This document shows, one piece after another, positions 1 through 6,943 of a stretch of DNA of 11,463 nucleotides. The position numbers and the translations under genes are program-made. The number at the start of each line of letters is the position of its first letter. Positions within the stretch are counted from its first letter, which is position 1. The notes under the pieces are model-generated. The model worked only from the letters and a program-made list of their open reading frames with translations. It did no database searches and was not told the DNA's origin. The DNA comes from Synechococcaceae bacterium WBB_10_009 (GTDB lineage: Bacteria; Cyanobacteriota; Cyanobacteriia; PCC-6307; Cyanobiaceae), in NCBI GenBank assembly GCA_010030955.1, contig RHBP01000049.1:1-11463 (forward strand). Reading direction: 5' to 3'.

Positions 1-433
1 CCTTGATCCCCTCCCAGGTGGAGGCGATCTTGATCAACACCCGCTCCCGCGCAATGCCGGCTTGGCGGTAGAGGCCGATCAGCTTGCGGGCTTTGGTGAT
101 CGTGGCCTCGGTGTCGTAGCTGAGGCGGGCATCCACCTCGGTGGACACGCGTCCCGGCACGATCTTGAGGATCTCCTTGCCGAAGGTCACGCAGATTTCA
201 TCGAGGGCCTCGCGCACCACCTCCTCGGCGGGGGCGTTGCTGCCGCACACCTCGCGCGATTCGCGCAGGGAGATGTCGATCAGGTTTTGGTAGGCCGGGA
301 TCTGCGCTGCCGCCAGGATCAGCGAGGGGTTGGTGGTGGCATCCCGCGGTGTGAACTGGCGGATGGCGTCGATGTCACCGGTATCGGCAACCACCACGGT
401 CATGGCGGCCAGCTGATCGAGAAGGTTGGCCAT
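1..433 (-). CDS. tal: Transaldolase, N-terminal 144 residues (3' end outside window)
   Basis: Transaldolase moves a dihydroxyacetone unit from sedoheptulose 7-phosphate to glyceraldehyde 3-phosphate in the cytosolic pentose phosphate pathway. The ATG at 433 opens MANLLDQLAAMTVVVADTGD, and the frame runs uninterrupted to base 1. Family marks are the DTGD motif (D17), the TTNPS loop (N35), E99 in the VSTEVDARLS strand, and the Schiff-base lysine K135 in VLIKIASTWEG, equivalent to K132 of E. coli TalB. The spacing of these residues matches the family, so the start is secure. Only about the first 40% of the protein is here. It lies 92 bases after ftsI on the same strand. Two hairpin-capable repeats lie between them, so it may have its own promoter. 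Assignment is by residue pattern, with no alignment run. Confidence 0.95.
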   Translation of the reverse strand, partial: MANLLDQLAAMTVVVADTGDIDAIRQFTPRDATTNPSLILAAAQIPAYQNLIDISLRESREVCGSNAPAEEVVREALDEICVTFGKEILKIVPGRVSTEVDARLSYDTEATITKARKLIGLYRQAGIARERVLIKIASTWEGIK

Positions 434-482
434 GCAGAGGGCCGGAGTTGGGCTCAACGTAGCCAGCGCAACCGGGGCCGGC

Positions 483-522
483 CCGCTTTGTGATCAAGCG
501 GTGATGGGCCCCGCGGCGGGGC
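483..522 (-). terminator. Two weak hairpins between ftsI and tal
   Basis: Just after the ftsI stop on the minus strand, GCCCC (508-512) can pair with GGGGC (518-522) around a 5-base loop. A little further along, CCGCTT (483-488) can pair with AAGCGG (496-501) around 7 bases. Neither is followed by a T-run on the minus strand, so a standard intrinsic terminator is not supported. They could attenuate read-through from ftsI into tal, or simply reflect the GC richness. Confidence 0.25.
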
Positions 523-525
523 GGT

Positions 526-2370
526 TCAGCCGGGCTTGGGCTTGGGCTTGGCGGCAGTGCTGGCTGCTGCGGTGGGCCGGCTGGGGGGAATTTTCTCGAT
601 CACCAGCAGCGCTTCGATGATCTGGCGTGCCACCGGCACCGCCACGGTGGAGCCGTAGGCGTTGCCCCCCTGGGGTTCGTCCACCACCACCAGCACCACG
701 TAGCGGGGGTCGTTGATGGGCAGGTGCGCCACGAAGCTGGTGATGCGGGCGCCGGGGATGTACACGCCGTTTTCCGCCTTCTGGGCGGTGCCGGTTTTGC
801 CGCCGATGCGGTGGCCGGGGATCTTCACCCCCTTGCCGCTGCCCTTCTCCACCACGGTTTCCATCCAATGGAGCACCGTTTGGGTGATCTCGGGGCGGAA
901 CAGCTGCAGGCCTGAGGCGGCGGGCGCCGTGGCCAGGTCGTCGCCGGAGCGCAGGCCGCGGGTGATGTGCGGGCTCACCAGCCGGCCGCCGTTGGCGAGC
1001 ATGGCGTGCAGCTGCACCAGCTTCAGGGGGGTGAGGTTGAAGCCCTGGCCGAAGGCGGCGGTGGCCGGTTCGATCGGCTGGGTGCGGAACACCTCCAGGG
1101 TTTTGAGCTGGCCCGCCTGGGCCCCGGGCAGGTCGGTGTCCGGGGTGCTGTCGATGCCGAGGGTGTGCAGCCAATGCCAGAAACGGGCGGGCTTCACCCG
1201 TTGCATCGCCTGCACCATCGCCACGTTGCTCGACACCTGCAGCACCGTGGGGAAATCGATCACCCCGTTGCCCTTGCGGTCGTGGTTGAAGATCGGCCAG
1301 CCGCCGATGGTGAGCTGGCCGGAGTCGTTGACTTTGCCGGCCGGGTCGATCGCGTTCTCCTGCAGGGCGATGGCCAGGTTGATCGGCTTGAAGGTGGAGC
1401 CGGGTTCGTAGAGGTCCTGCACCGACCACTCGCGGAACAGCCCGGGCTTGTAGTTCCAGAACTTGTTGGGGTCGTAGGTGGGGGTGGAGGCCAGCGCCAA
1501 CAGTTCGCCGTTGCGCACATCCATCACCAGGGCCACGCCCCGCTTGGCCGACCACTGCTTCACCTGCTTGCTCAGGGCCAGCTGGGCCACCTGCTGCAGG
1601 CGGGCATCGAGGGTGAGCTGCAGGCGCAGGTCGTCGCCGTAGAGCACCCCCGCCCGCAGGCCATCGGGCAGGGGGGTGCCATCGGCACCGCGGCGCAGGC
1701 TGCGGGTGGCCTCATGGCGGCGCAGGTCGCGGTCGCGGCTTTGCTCAAGGCCCGCCTGGGCCACGCGCTCCAGGTTGAGGAAGCCCACCACGTTGGCGAA
1801 CAGGCCCCCCTGGGGGTACACCCGCTGGGGGTAGGCCTCCAGGTCGAGCCCGCTGATGCCCAGGTTGCGCACCCGCTGCGCGGTCTCGGGGTCAAGGTCG
1901 CTGGCCAGCTTCACCCCCGATTTGCGGCCCTCCATGGTGCGCACCAGATCGGCCATGGGCAGGGCCAGCACCGCCGAGAGCTTGCGGGCCACATCGAGGG
2001 GGCTGCGCAGCCGGCCGATGTCGTCGCCGGGGAAGGCGAAGTAGCGGGGGTGGGCCCAGAGGGTGAAGCGCTCCTCATCGAGCGCCACCAGGCGCCCCTG
2101 CCGGTCCACGATCGGCCGCCGCCGCCCCAGGGGTGCGACCGTCTGGGTTTGCACGGCCCGGGCGCGGGTGAGCAACTCGTTGCCCTGCACCAGCTGCACC
2201 CAGGCCAGCCGCAGCGCCAGGCCCCCCAGCCCCGCGGCCAGCAGCAGATACACCAGCCACAGGCGGCGGGCCGGGATCGGCTGAAACGTGAGCACCCGGC
2301 GCGAGCGGCCCGGGCCACCGCTGCTGCGTGCCGCTGGCCGGCGATCCTCCAATCCCTGAACCACCCTCAA
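526..2370 (-). CDS. ftsI: Septal peptidoglycan transpeptidase FtsI (penicillin-binding protein 3 / class B PBP)
   Basis: FtsI crosslinks septal peptidoglycan at the division site on the outer face of the inner membrane. The 614-residue product has one membrane anchor (about residues 37-61). A PBP dimerisation-type domain follows (about 80-240, including RRRPIVDRQGR at 83-93), then the transpeptidase domain. The domain carries all three active-site motifs: STFK (catalytic S325, K328), SSN (380-382) and KTGT (525-528). The C-terminus is a short Ala/Lys/Pro tail ending in KPKPKPG. Length and motif spacing fit class B PBPs. The upstream frame ends in TTGA, where the TTG at 2370 would start ftsI in a 4-base overlap. 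A GTG at 2364 is an equally possible start and changes only two residues. The overlap with the FtsL-like gene suggests translational coupling. The family is certain; the exact start is not. Confidence 0.95.
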   Translation of the reverse strand: MRVVQGLEDRRPAARSSGGPGRSRRVLTFQPIPARRLWLVYLLLAAGLGGLALRLAWVQLVQGNELLTRARAVQTQTVAPLGRRRPIVDRQGRLVALDEERFTLWAHPRYFAFPGDDIGRLRSPLDVARKLSAVLALPMADLVRTMEGRKSGVKLASDLDPETAQRVRNLGISGLDLEAYPQRVYPQGGLFANVVGFLNLERVAQAGLEQSRDRDLRRHEATRSLRRGADGTPLPDGLRAGVLYGDDLRLQLTLDARLQQVAQLALSKQVKQWSAKRGVALVMDVRNGELLALASTPTYDPNKFWNYKPGLFREWSVQDLYEPGSTFKPINLAIALQENAIDPAGKVNDSGQLTIGGWPIFNHDRKGNGVIDFPTVLQVSSNVAMVQAMQRVKPARFWHWLHTLGIDSTPDTDLPGAQAGQLKTLEVFRTQPIEPATAAFGQGFNLTPLKLVQLHAMLANGGRLVSPHITRGLRSGDDLATAPAASGLQLFRPEITQTVLHWMETVVEKGSGKGVKIPGHRIGGKTGTAQKAENGVYIPGARITSFVAHLPINDPRYVVLVVVDEPQGGNAYGSTVAVPVARQIIEALLVIEKIPPSRPTAAASTAAKPKPKPG

Positions 2371-2813
2371 TACCCCGGCAGGATCACACGGGGGTTCACC
2401 TGGGCCAGGAAGGAGCGGAGCGCGCTGGGCTGGCTGGCGCTGGGGGGCTCCAGGTACACCAGCTTTTCACTGCTGGTGGGCTCCAGCAGGGTGGGCTTGC
2501 CGGTCATCGTGAGGTGGTGCTGCTCCAGCACCGCCGCCGATTCCTGCAGGCGATGCTCCAGGCGCTGGGAGGCTTCGAGCTGCTGAAAGTTGCTGGTCCA
2601 CTGCCCCTGCCAGTGGAGCGTCAGGGCGCTGAGGCCAAGCACCGCCACCCCCAGCCCCAGCAGGCCGCCGTCGGCCACGCGGTGCAGGTTGCCCAGCCAG
2701 GGGGCGCGGCGGTCGGCCCGGTTGGCCGATAGGGATCCCTGAATCAGCTCCAGCGGCCGGCGGGCCTGGCTCCGTTGCCCCTGGCTGGGCTGCTGAACCG
2801 GAACGGCGACCAC
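2367..2813 (-). CDS. FtsL-like single-pass cell-division protein candidate
   Basis: I do not recognise this by primary sequence alone; the call rests on architecture and position. From the GTG at 2813 it encodes 148 residues: a basic cytoplasmic tail (1-47), one membrane helix (about 49-67), and a heptad-like amphipathic helix (about 73-101, with L79, L85, L89, L96, L101). A short segment near 109-124, LEPTSSEKLVYLEPP, resembles the beta-forming tail that follows the coiled coil in FtsL proteins. FtsL is a small bitopic protein that helps activate FtsWI at the septum, and ftsL sits directly before ftsI in many bacteria. Here the stop overlaps the ftsI TTG. The frame stays open upstream to 3050 but enters the CPBP gene with low-complexity residues, so the GTG at 2813 is preferred; no clear ribosome-binding site precedes it. 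A generic membrane orphan is the alternative. Confidence 0.7.
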   Translation of the reverse strand: MVAVPVQQPSQGQRSQARRPLELIQGSLSANRADRRAPWLGNLHRVADGGLLGLGVAVLGLSALTLHWQGQWTSNFQQLEASQRLEHRLQESAAVLEQHHLTMTGKPTLLEPTSSEKLVYLEPPSASQPSALRSFLAQVNPRVILPGY

Positions 2814-2886
2814 GGCAGGGCAACGGAACTTCGCAAGTGAACCATGGGCATGGGCCCCCAGCAAGGGGCCCCTGACCCTTTGAGAC

Positions 2887-3702
2887 TCACCAGCCCAACA
2901 GCACCAGGTTGGTGAAGGTGAGCCCGTTCCAGAGGGCATGCAGCAACACGCAGCTGCCCAGGCGTCCGCCGCTCCAGCGCAGCCAGCCCAGGCCGAGCCC
3001 GAGCACCAGCAGGGGAAGCAGTTCGCCGAGGCTGAGGTGGGCCACGGCAAACACGGCGGCGCTGATCAGCACCCCCCAGCCCCCCCCCAGCTGCCTGGCG
3101 GCCACCGGCAGCAACACGCCACGGAAGATTGTTTCCTCAAACAGGGGCGCCAGCACCACCGCGGTGAATCCGAAGCAGGCCAGGGCGGGCAGGTTGTGGC
3201 TGTTGAGCACCAACTCCAACAGCGGGTTGCTGCCGCTGCCCTCGCTCCACACGCGCTCCAGCAGCCAGCCCGCCAGGCTCACCAGCGGCAACACCATCAG
3301 CAGGGTGCGCAGGGCCCGGCGCAGGGCGCTGCCCAGGGGGCTCCAGCGGAACTGCAGCCAGCCCCCCTCGGGTGCGGGGCCCAGGCCCCGCAGCTGCAGC
3401 ACCAGGATCAGCAGCGGGCCGGCCATCAGCGCCAGGTAGAGCCCCAGCACGCTCACCCCCTCCCGCAGCGGGCTGGTGATGCCGCTGGCCGTGAGCAGGC
3501 CGCTGAGCCATGGCGCCACCAGCAGGGGCGTCAGCAGTTCGCCCACCACCACAAAACCGCCGGCGATCAGCAGCACCACATCCAGGCCCCCCAGCGGGGG
3601 ACCCTGCAGGGGCGGCGGCTCCGGGCTGCGGCCACGCCAGCGGCTCCACAGCTCCCGCAGCAGCAGGGCGATCCCCAACAGCAGCACCGCCGCGGGCACC
3701 AC
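2887..3702 (-). CDS. CPBP-family intramembrane metalloprotease (CAAX/Abi type)
   Basis: This 271-residue multi-pass membrane protein carries the three CPBP signatures in order: EExxxR (E189, E190, R194 in FEETIFRG), FxxxH (F218, H222 in VFAVAHLSLG) and HxxxN (H255, N259 in LLHALWNG). These glutamates, histidines and the asparagine form the active site of Rce1-type glutamate proteases. Hydrophobic segments lie near 2-17, 40-63, 83-104, 133-150, 171-187, 207-222, 227-241 and 248-269. Length fits the family. The start is the first of two adjacent GTG codons at 3702, with no obvious Shine-Dalgarno sequence. The substrate is unknown; bacterial members process peptides or membrane proteins. It lies 73 bases upstream of the FtsL-like gene on the same strand, so co-transcription with the division genes is plausible. 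Family assignment is firm, role open. Confidence 0.88.
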   Translation of the reverse strand: MVPAAVLLLGIALLLRELWSRWRGRSPEPPPLQGPPLGGLDVVLLIAGGFVVVGELLTPLLVAPWLSGLLTASGITSPLREGVSVLGLYLALMAGPLLILVLQLRGLGPAPEGGWLQFRWSPLGSALRRALRTLLMVLPLVSLAGWLLERVWSEGSGSNPLLELVLNSHNLPALACFGFTAVVLAPLFEETIFRGVLLPVAARQLGGGWGVLISAAVFAVAHLSLGELLPLLVLGLGLGWLRWSGGRLGSCVLLHALWNGLTFTNLVLLGW

Positions 3703-3755
3703 GGTGACCGTTCGAGGAACCGGTTTTAGTGTGTCGAAGGGCGTCTACCTCTTTG

Positions 3756-3783
3756 TCTGTAATCAGGCCCGCTGGGACGCCAA
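3756..3783 (-). promoter_or_regulatory. Possible sigma-70-type promoter for the CPBP gene
   Basis: In the 101-base gap upstream of the CPBP gene, the minus strand shows TTGGCG (3783-3778) and TACAGA (3761-3756) separated by 16 bases. These match the -35 and -10 consensus at 4 and 3 of 6 positions. Transcription would begin near 3749, about 47 bases before the GTG. The gap is visibly less GC-rich than its surroundings, as promoters often are. The match is modest and unsupported by other data. Confidence 0.3.
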
Positions 3784-3803
3784 CCGTCGCTGTGTGGGTG
3801 GCA

Positions 3804-4205
3804 TCAACATGGATGGTTCTTCGCCACTATCACAATGGATTTCGTCTCGCCGGCCTGCAGGCGCTCCAGCCCCTGCCGCAGCAGCTGCAGGGCCGGGGCG
3901 GCGGGGGTGTCGCCGGCGTTGCTGTCGTTGCTGTCGTTGGCCAGCGCCTCCGCCAGGGCCCGCCGGGGCTGGGGCCCCGCCAGCAGCGGCCGCCAGGGGG
4001 CGGGCAGGTGGGGTTCCGCCAACACCGCCAGCTCCAGCTGCCGTCGGTTGAGGCTTTGGCCCACCGAGGGGCGGCTGAGGCTGTCCAGCAGCCCGTTCAA
4101 CCACAGCAGCAGACTGAGGGCCAGGCTGAGCAGGGCCAGCAGCTGTTTCCAGCGGGGCGCCGCCGCCGGCTCCCCCTGCGGACCGGGTGGGTTGCCAGGG
4201 GTCAC
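3804..4205 (-). CDS. Conserved-type hypothetical protein with N-terminal membrane anchor
   Basis: The family is not recognised. The frame encodes 133 residues from a GTG at 4205, with no alternative in-frame start upstream. The N-terminus is Pro/Gly/Ala-rich (1-17), followed by one strongly hydrophobic Leu-rich helix (about 20-40). A soluble part follows with SLNRRQLELAVLAEP at 51-65 and a polar Asn/Asp/Ser insert at 90-98. A Leu-rich amphipathic helix lies near 104-118, and the last residues are KSIVIVAKNHPC. The residue pattern (a clear anchor and amphipathic helices, unlike the Gly/Arg/Pro repeats of shadow frames here) supports real coding. It is divergent from the histidine phosphatase gene across 84 bases and lies 101 bases upstream of the CPBP gene on the same strand. 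Location should be the membrane; function unknown. Confidence 0.65.
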   Translation of the reverse strand: MTPGNPPGPQGEPAAAPRWKQLLALLSLALSLLLWLNGLLDSLSRPSVGQSLNRRQLELAVLAEPHLPAPWRPLLAGPQPRRALAEALANDSNDSNAGDTPAAPALQLLRQGLERLQAGETKSIVIVAKNHPC

Positions 4206-4260
4206 GGGCGCAGCACGGGGGGCATGGAGCTGTTCAGCATCGCAGCAGAAACCCCTCCCA

Positions 4261-4284
4261 TACGATGGCTTTCGCTGTTGGGAG
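4261..4284 (+). promoter_or_regulatory. Possible -10 element and ribosome-binding site deciding the phosphatase start
   Basis: TACGAT at 4261-4266 resembles a -10 box; no good -35 lies at the expected distance. GGGAG at 4280-4284 sits 5 bases before the GTG at 4290 and is a good Shine-Dalgarno sequence. It favours that start over the in-frame ATG at 4224, which would put 22 non-homologous-looking residues before the usual phosphatase N-terminus. Confidence 0.4.
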
Positions 4285-4289
4285 CCCCT

Positions 4290-5651
4290 GTGTCACTGCG
4301 GATTCTGCTGGTACGCCATGGCCTCAGCAGCTTCAACCTGGAGCACCGCATCCAGGGCCGTGACGACCTCTCCAGCCTCACGCAGGAGGGGCTGCGGCAG
4401 GCCAGTGCCACCGGTGCCGCCCTGGCGGAGTTGCGCCTGGATGCCGCCTACAGCTCACCGCTGCGGCGGGCGTTGCACACCGCCGAGGCCCTGCTGGCGG
4501 CCCAGGGGGGCGGCCTCACCCCCCAGCTTGACGACGACCTCCTGGAGGTGGACCTGGCCCCCTGGACCGGCCTGCTCAGCCATGAGGTGCGTGAGCGCTT
4601 CCCCGAGCAGCACCGCCTCTGGCGCGAGCAACCCGAGGCCCTGGAGCTGCAGCGGGCCGACGGCAGCCGCTACCGGCCGATTCCGGAGCTGCTGGCCCAG
4701 GCCCAGCGCTTCGCGGCGCGGCTGCTGGCCGCCCACGACCCCACGGCCCCCGGCCACCGCACCGTGCTGGTGGTGGGCCACAACGCCATCCTGCGCTGCC
4801 TGCTGCTGGCGCTGCTGGATCTGCCGGCCTCGGGGTTCCGCCGCCTGCGGCTCGACAACGCCTCCCTCTCGGTGCTCAACCTCACCGCGGCGGAGCCCGG
4901 TTCGGCGCGGCGCTTCAACGTGCAGATCGAATCGCTCAACGGCACCAGCCACCTGCACCCCGAGGTGTGTGCCGGCCTGCTGCCCGCCAAGGGCCCCGGG
5001 CCGCGGCTGCTGCTGGTGCGCCATGGCGAAACCGATTGGAACCGCCAGGGGCGCTTCCAGGGGCAGATCGACATCCCCCTCAATGGCAACGGCCACGCCC
5101 AGGCGGCCGCCGCCGGCGACTTTCTGCGCCGGGTGCGCTTCGACCGCGCCTACAGCAGCTCCATGGCCCGGCCGCGCCAGACGGCCGAGGGCATCCTGCG
5201 CCACCACCCCGGCGTGCCGCTCACCAGCGTCACCGACCTGGTGGAGATCGGCCACGGCCATTGGGAGGGGCGCCTGGAGCAGGAGATCGCCGCGGAGTGG
5301 GGCGATTTGCTGGCGGATTGGAAGCGGGCCCCCGAAACCGTGCAGATGCCCGAGGGCGAGACCATCCATGCGGTGTGGGAGCGCTCCCTGCGGGGCTGGA
5401 ACCGCATCGCCGCCGGCCTGGAGGCCCACGAAACGGCGCTGGTGGTGGCCCACGACGCCGTCAACAAAACCATCCTCTGCGCCCTGCTGGGGCTCAGCCC
5501 CGCCGACATCTGGGCGGTGAAGCAGGGCAACGGCGGCGTCACGGTGATTGATTACCCCGATGGGGCGGATCAACCGCCGGTGGTGGTCTGTCTCAACCAA
5601 ACGACCCATCTTGGGGGTGTTCTCGACCGCACCGCCGCCGGCGCCCTGTGA
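4290..5651 (+). CDS. gpmB: Tandem two-domain histidine phosphatase (phosphoglycerate mutase-like, GpmB type)
   Basis: The 453-residue protein holds two complete histidine phosphatase domains. Domain 1 (about 3-200) has LLVRHG with H10 as phospho-acceptor, SSPLRRALHTAE at 55-66, a possible acid E86 and the second histidine H164 in VVGHNA. Domain 2 (about 238-421) has LLVRHGETDWN with H245, SSSMARPRQTAE at 289-300, E319 in LVEIGHGHWEG and H388 in VVAHDA. Both catalytic sets look intact. The start is the GTG at 4290, with GGGAG five bases upstream. Similar cyanobacterial proteins are annotated GpmB, alpha-ribazole phosphatase or carboxyarabinitol-1-phosphatase. From memory, a Synechocystis two-domain member acts as a phosphoserine phosphatase, so true mutase activity is doubtful. 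The stop overlaps the next start (GTGA), implying translational coupling. The family is firm; the substrate is not. Confidence 0.93.
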   Translation: MSLRILLVRHGLSSFNLEHRIQGRDDLSSLTQEGLRQASATGAALAELRLDAAYSSPLRRALHTAEALLAAQGGGLTPQLDDDLLEVDLAPWTGLLSHEVRERFPEQHRLWREQPEALELQRADGSRYRPIPELLAQAQRFAARLLAAHDPTAPGHRTVLVVGHNAILRCLLLALLDLPASGFRRLRLDNASLSVLNLTAAEPGSARRFNVQIESLNGTSHLHPEVCAGLLPAKGPGPRLLLVRHGETDWNRQGRFQGQIDIPLNGNGHAQAAAAGDFLRRVRFDRAYSSSMARPRQTAEGILRHHPGVPLTSVTDLVEIGHGHWEGRLEQEIAAEWGDLLADWKRAPETVQMPEGETIHAVWERSLRGWNRIAAGLEAHETALVVAHDAVNKTILCALLGLSPADIWAVKQGNGGVTVIDYPDGADQPPVVVCLNQTTHLGGVLDRTAAGAL

Positions 5652-6943
5652 GTTCCGCAGCCCCCCCCGCCCTGCTGCTGGAGCAGGTCCAACTGCTGGA
5701 GGGGCCGGATCAGCCGCCGCAGCACACCACGGTGCTGCTGGAGGCGGGGGCCTTCAGCGCCCAGGGGGAGGCCGCCCGCCAGCGGGGCGCTGCCCTGGGC
5801 CTCACCGCCCTGGCGGCGGAGGGCTGGCTGTTGGCCCCCTGCCTGGTGGACCCCCATTCCCAGTTGGAGGACCCCTGGCTGGGCAGCGCCGAAACCCTGG
5901 CCAGCCTGGAGCGCTCCGCCATCGCCGCCGGCTACGGCACCGTGGCCCTGCTGCCCCGCGCCCGCAGCTGGCGCGACCGGCCGGATCGGCTCCAGCCCCT
6001 GGCCCCCGCGGGCCCGCTCCAGTGGCTGCTGTGGGGCAGCTTTAGCCGCGCCGGTGAGGGCCAGGAGCTGGCGGGCCACGGCGACCAGCTGGCGGCCGGC
6101 GCCATCGGCCTGGCGGAGGCGGACCACTGCCCGCCCCTGGCGCTGCTGGAGCGGGGCCTGAACCTGGGGGAGTTCGGCCGGGCGCCGCTGCTGCTGGCCC
6201 CCCGCGATGCCGCCCTCAGTCTCCATGGCTTCGTGCGCGAAGGGGTGGAGGCGCTGCGGGCCGGCTGGCCGCCCGATCCGGTGGTGAGTGAAACGGTGCC
6301 CCTGCAGAGCCTGCTCGCCCTGGCGCGCCACCACGGCGGGGCGCGGCTGCAGCTGATGAACCTGTCCACGGCCGCGGCGGTGGCGTTGCTGGCGGCGCTG
6401 CCCCCGGAGGGGCGCCCTGAGGCGACGGTCTGCTGGTGGCATCTGCTGGCGGACAGCGCCGGCCTCGACCCCCTGGCGGAGGGCTGGCGCGTGGTGCCCC
6501 CCCTGGGCACTCCGGCCGATCGCCTGGCCCTGCAGGGGGCCCTGGCGGAGGGGCTGATCTCCGCCGTGGCCGTGCACCACCAGGCCATCGACCGTGAGGA
6601 ACACCTGCTGCCGCTCGATCAGCGCAAGCCCGGGGTGGCGGGCCACCGCTTCGTGCTGCCCTGCCTCTGGCGGGAGCTGGTGGAGGGGGCCGGCTGGAGC
6701 CCGCAGCAGCTCTGGCGAGCCCTCTGTTTCGGCCCGGCGCAGCTGCTGGGGCTGGAGCCCCCACGGCTGCAACCCGGCAGCCAGCGCTGGCTGCTGTTTG
6801 ATCCGGCCCAGCGCTGGAGCCCCGCCCGCGACCCCATGGCACCGCTGGCGGCCAACCAACCGCTGGCCGATGGGGAGCTCTGCGGCCGGGTGCTGGCCTG
6901 CGGACTCAACCCCGGGCTTTGGCAGGGGCCGCCGCTGGCCTGA
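5648..6943 (+). CDS. Dihydroorotase-like protein lacking the catalytic metal site (PyrC pseudoenzyme candidate)
   Basis: The 431-residue protein has the layout of class I dihydroorotase, the third enzyme of pyrimidine synthesis and a member of the amidohydrolase superfamily. LVDPHSQLEDP (67-76) corresponds to the usual DPHxHxREP, but Q72 replaces the second histidine. LLLAPRDAAL (181-190) lacks the histidine of the usual HxED segment. LMNLST (236-241) has N238 where histidine is expected. AVHHQA (308-313) has V309 where the catalytic aspartate (TDHAPH) normally sits. The surrounding scaffold (PPLGTPADRLAL, GPAQLLGL) is well kept and the frame is open, so this is a maintained protein and not a decayed gene. 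Its GTG start lies in the gpmB stop (GTGA). Its tail overlaps convergent lepB by 38 bases. A structural role, as inactive DHOases have in some aspartate transcarbamoylase complexes, is possible. Confidence 0.85.
   Translation: MSSAAPPALLLEQVQLLEGPDQPPQHTTVLLEAGAFSAQGEAARQRGAALGLTALAAEGWLLAPCLVDPHSQLEDPWLGSAETLASLERSAIAAGYGTVALLPRARSWRDRPDRLQPLAPAGPLQWLLWGSFSRAGEGQELAGHGDQLAAGAIGLAEADHCPPLALLERGLNLGEFGRAPLLLAPRDAALSLHGFVREGVEALRAGWPPDPVVSETVPLQSLLALARHHGGARLQLMNLSTAAAVALLAALPPEGRPEATVCWWHLLADSAGLDPLAEGWRVVPPLGTPADRLALQGALAEGLISAVAVHHQAIDREEHLLPLDQRKPGVAGHRFVLPCLWRELVEGAGWSPQQLWRALCFGPAQLLGLEPPRLQPGSQRWLLFDPAQRWSPARDPMAPLAANQPLADGELCGRVLACGLNPGLWQGPPLA

Noticed and set aside
533..552. Short GGGCTT tandem repeat
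   Set aside because: It simply encodes the KPKPKP tail of FtsI; too short to call a repeat element.
494..1555. 353-codon minus-strand frame inside ftsI
   Set aside because: Arg/Pro/Gly/His-rich shadow in another frame of ftsI, with no start signal or motif.
967..2586. 539-codon open frame on the plus strand, antisense to ftsI
   Set aside because: The product is Gly/Gln/His/Ala-rich without domains, and ftsI on the other strand has all catalytic motifs. Long antisense frames are expected at this GC content.
2814..3050. Upstream extension of the FtsL-like protein into the CPBP gene
   Set aside because: The added residues are Trp/Cys/Ser-rich and antithetic to coding use, and they overlap the conserved HxxxN end of the CPBP protease in another frame.
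4455..5609. 384-codon minus-strand frame within the phosphatase gene
   Set aside because: Antisense to two intact histidine phosphatase domains; the product has a shadow-like composition.
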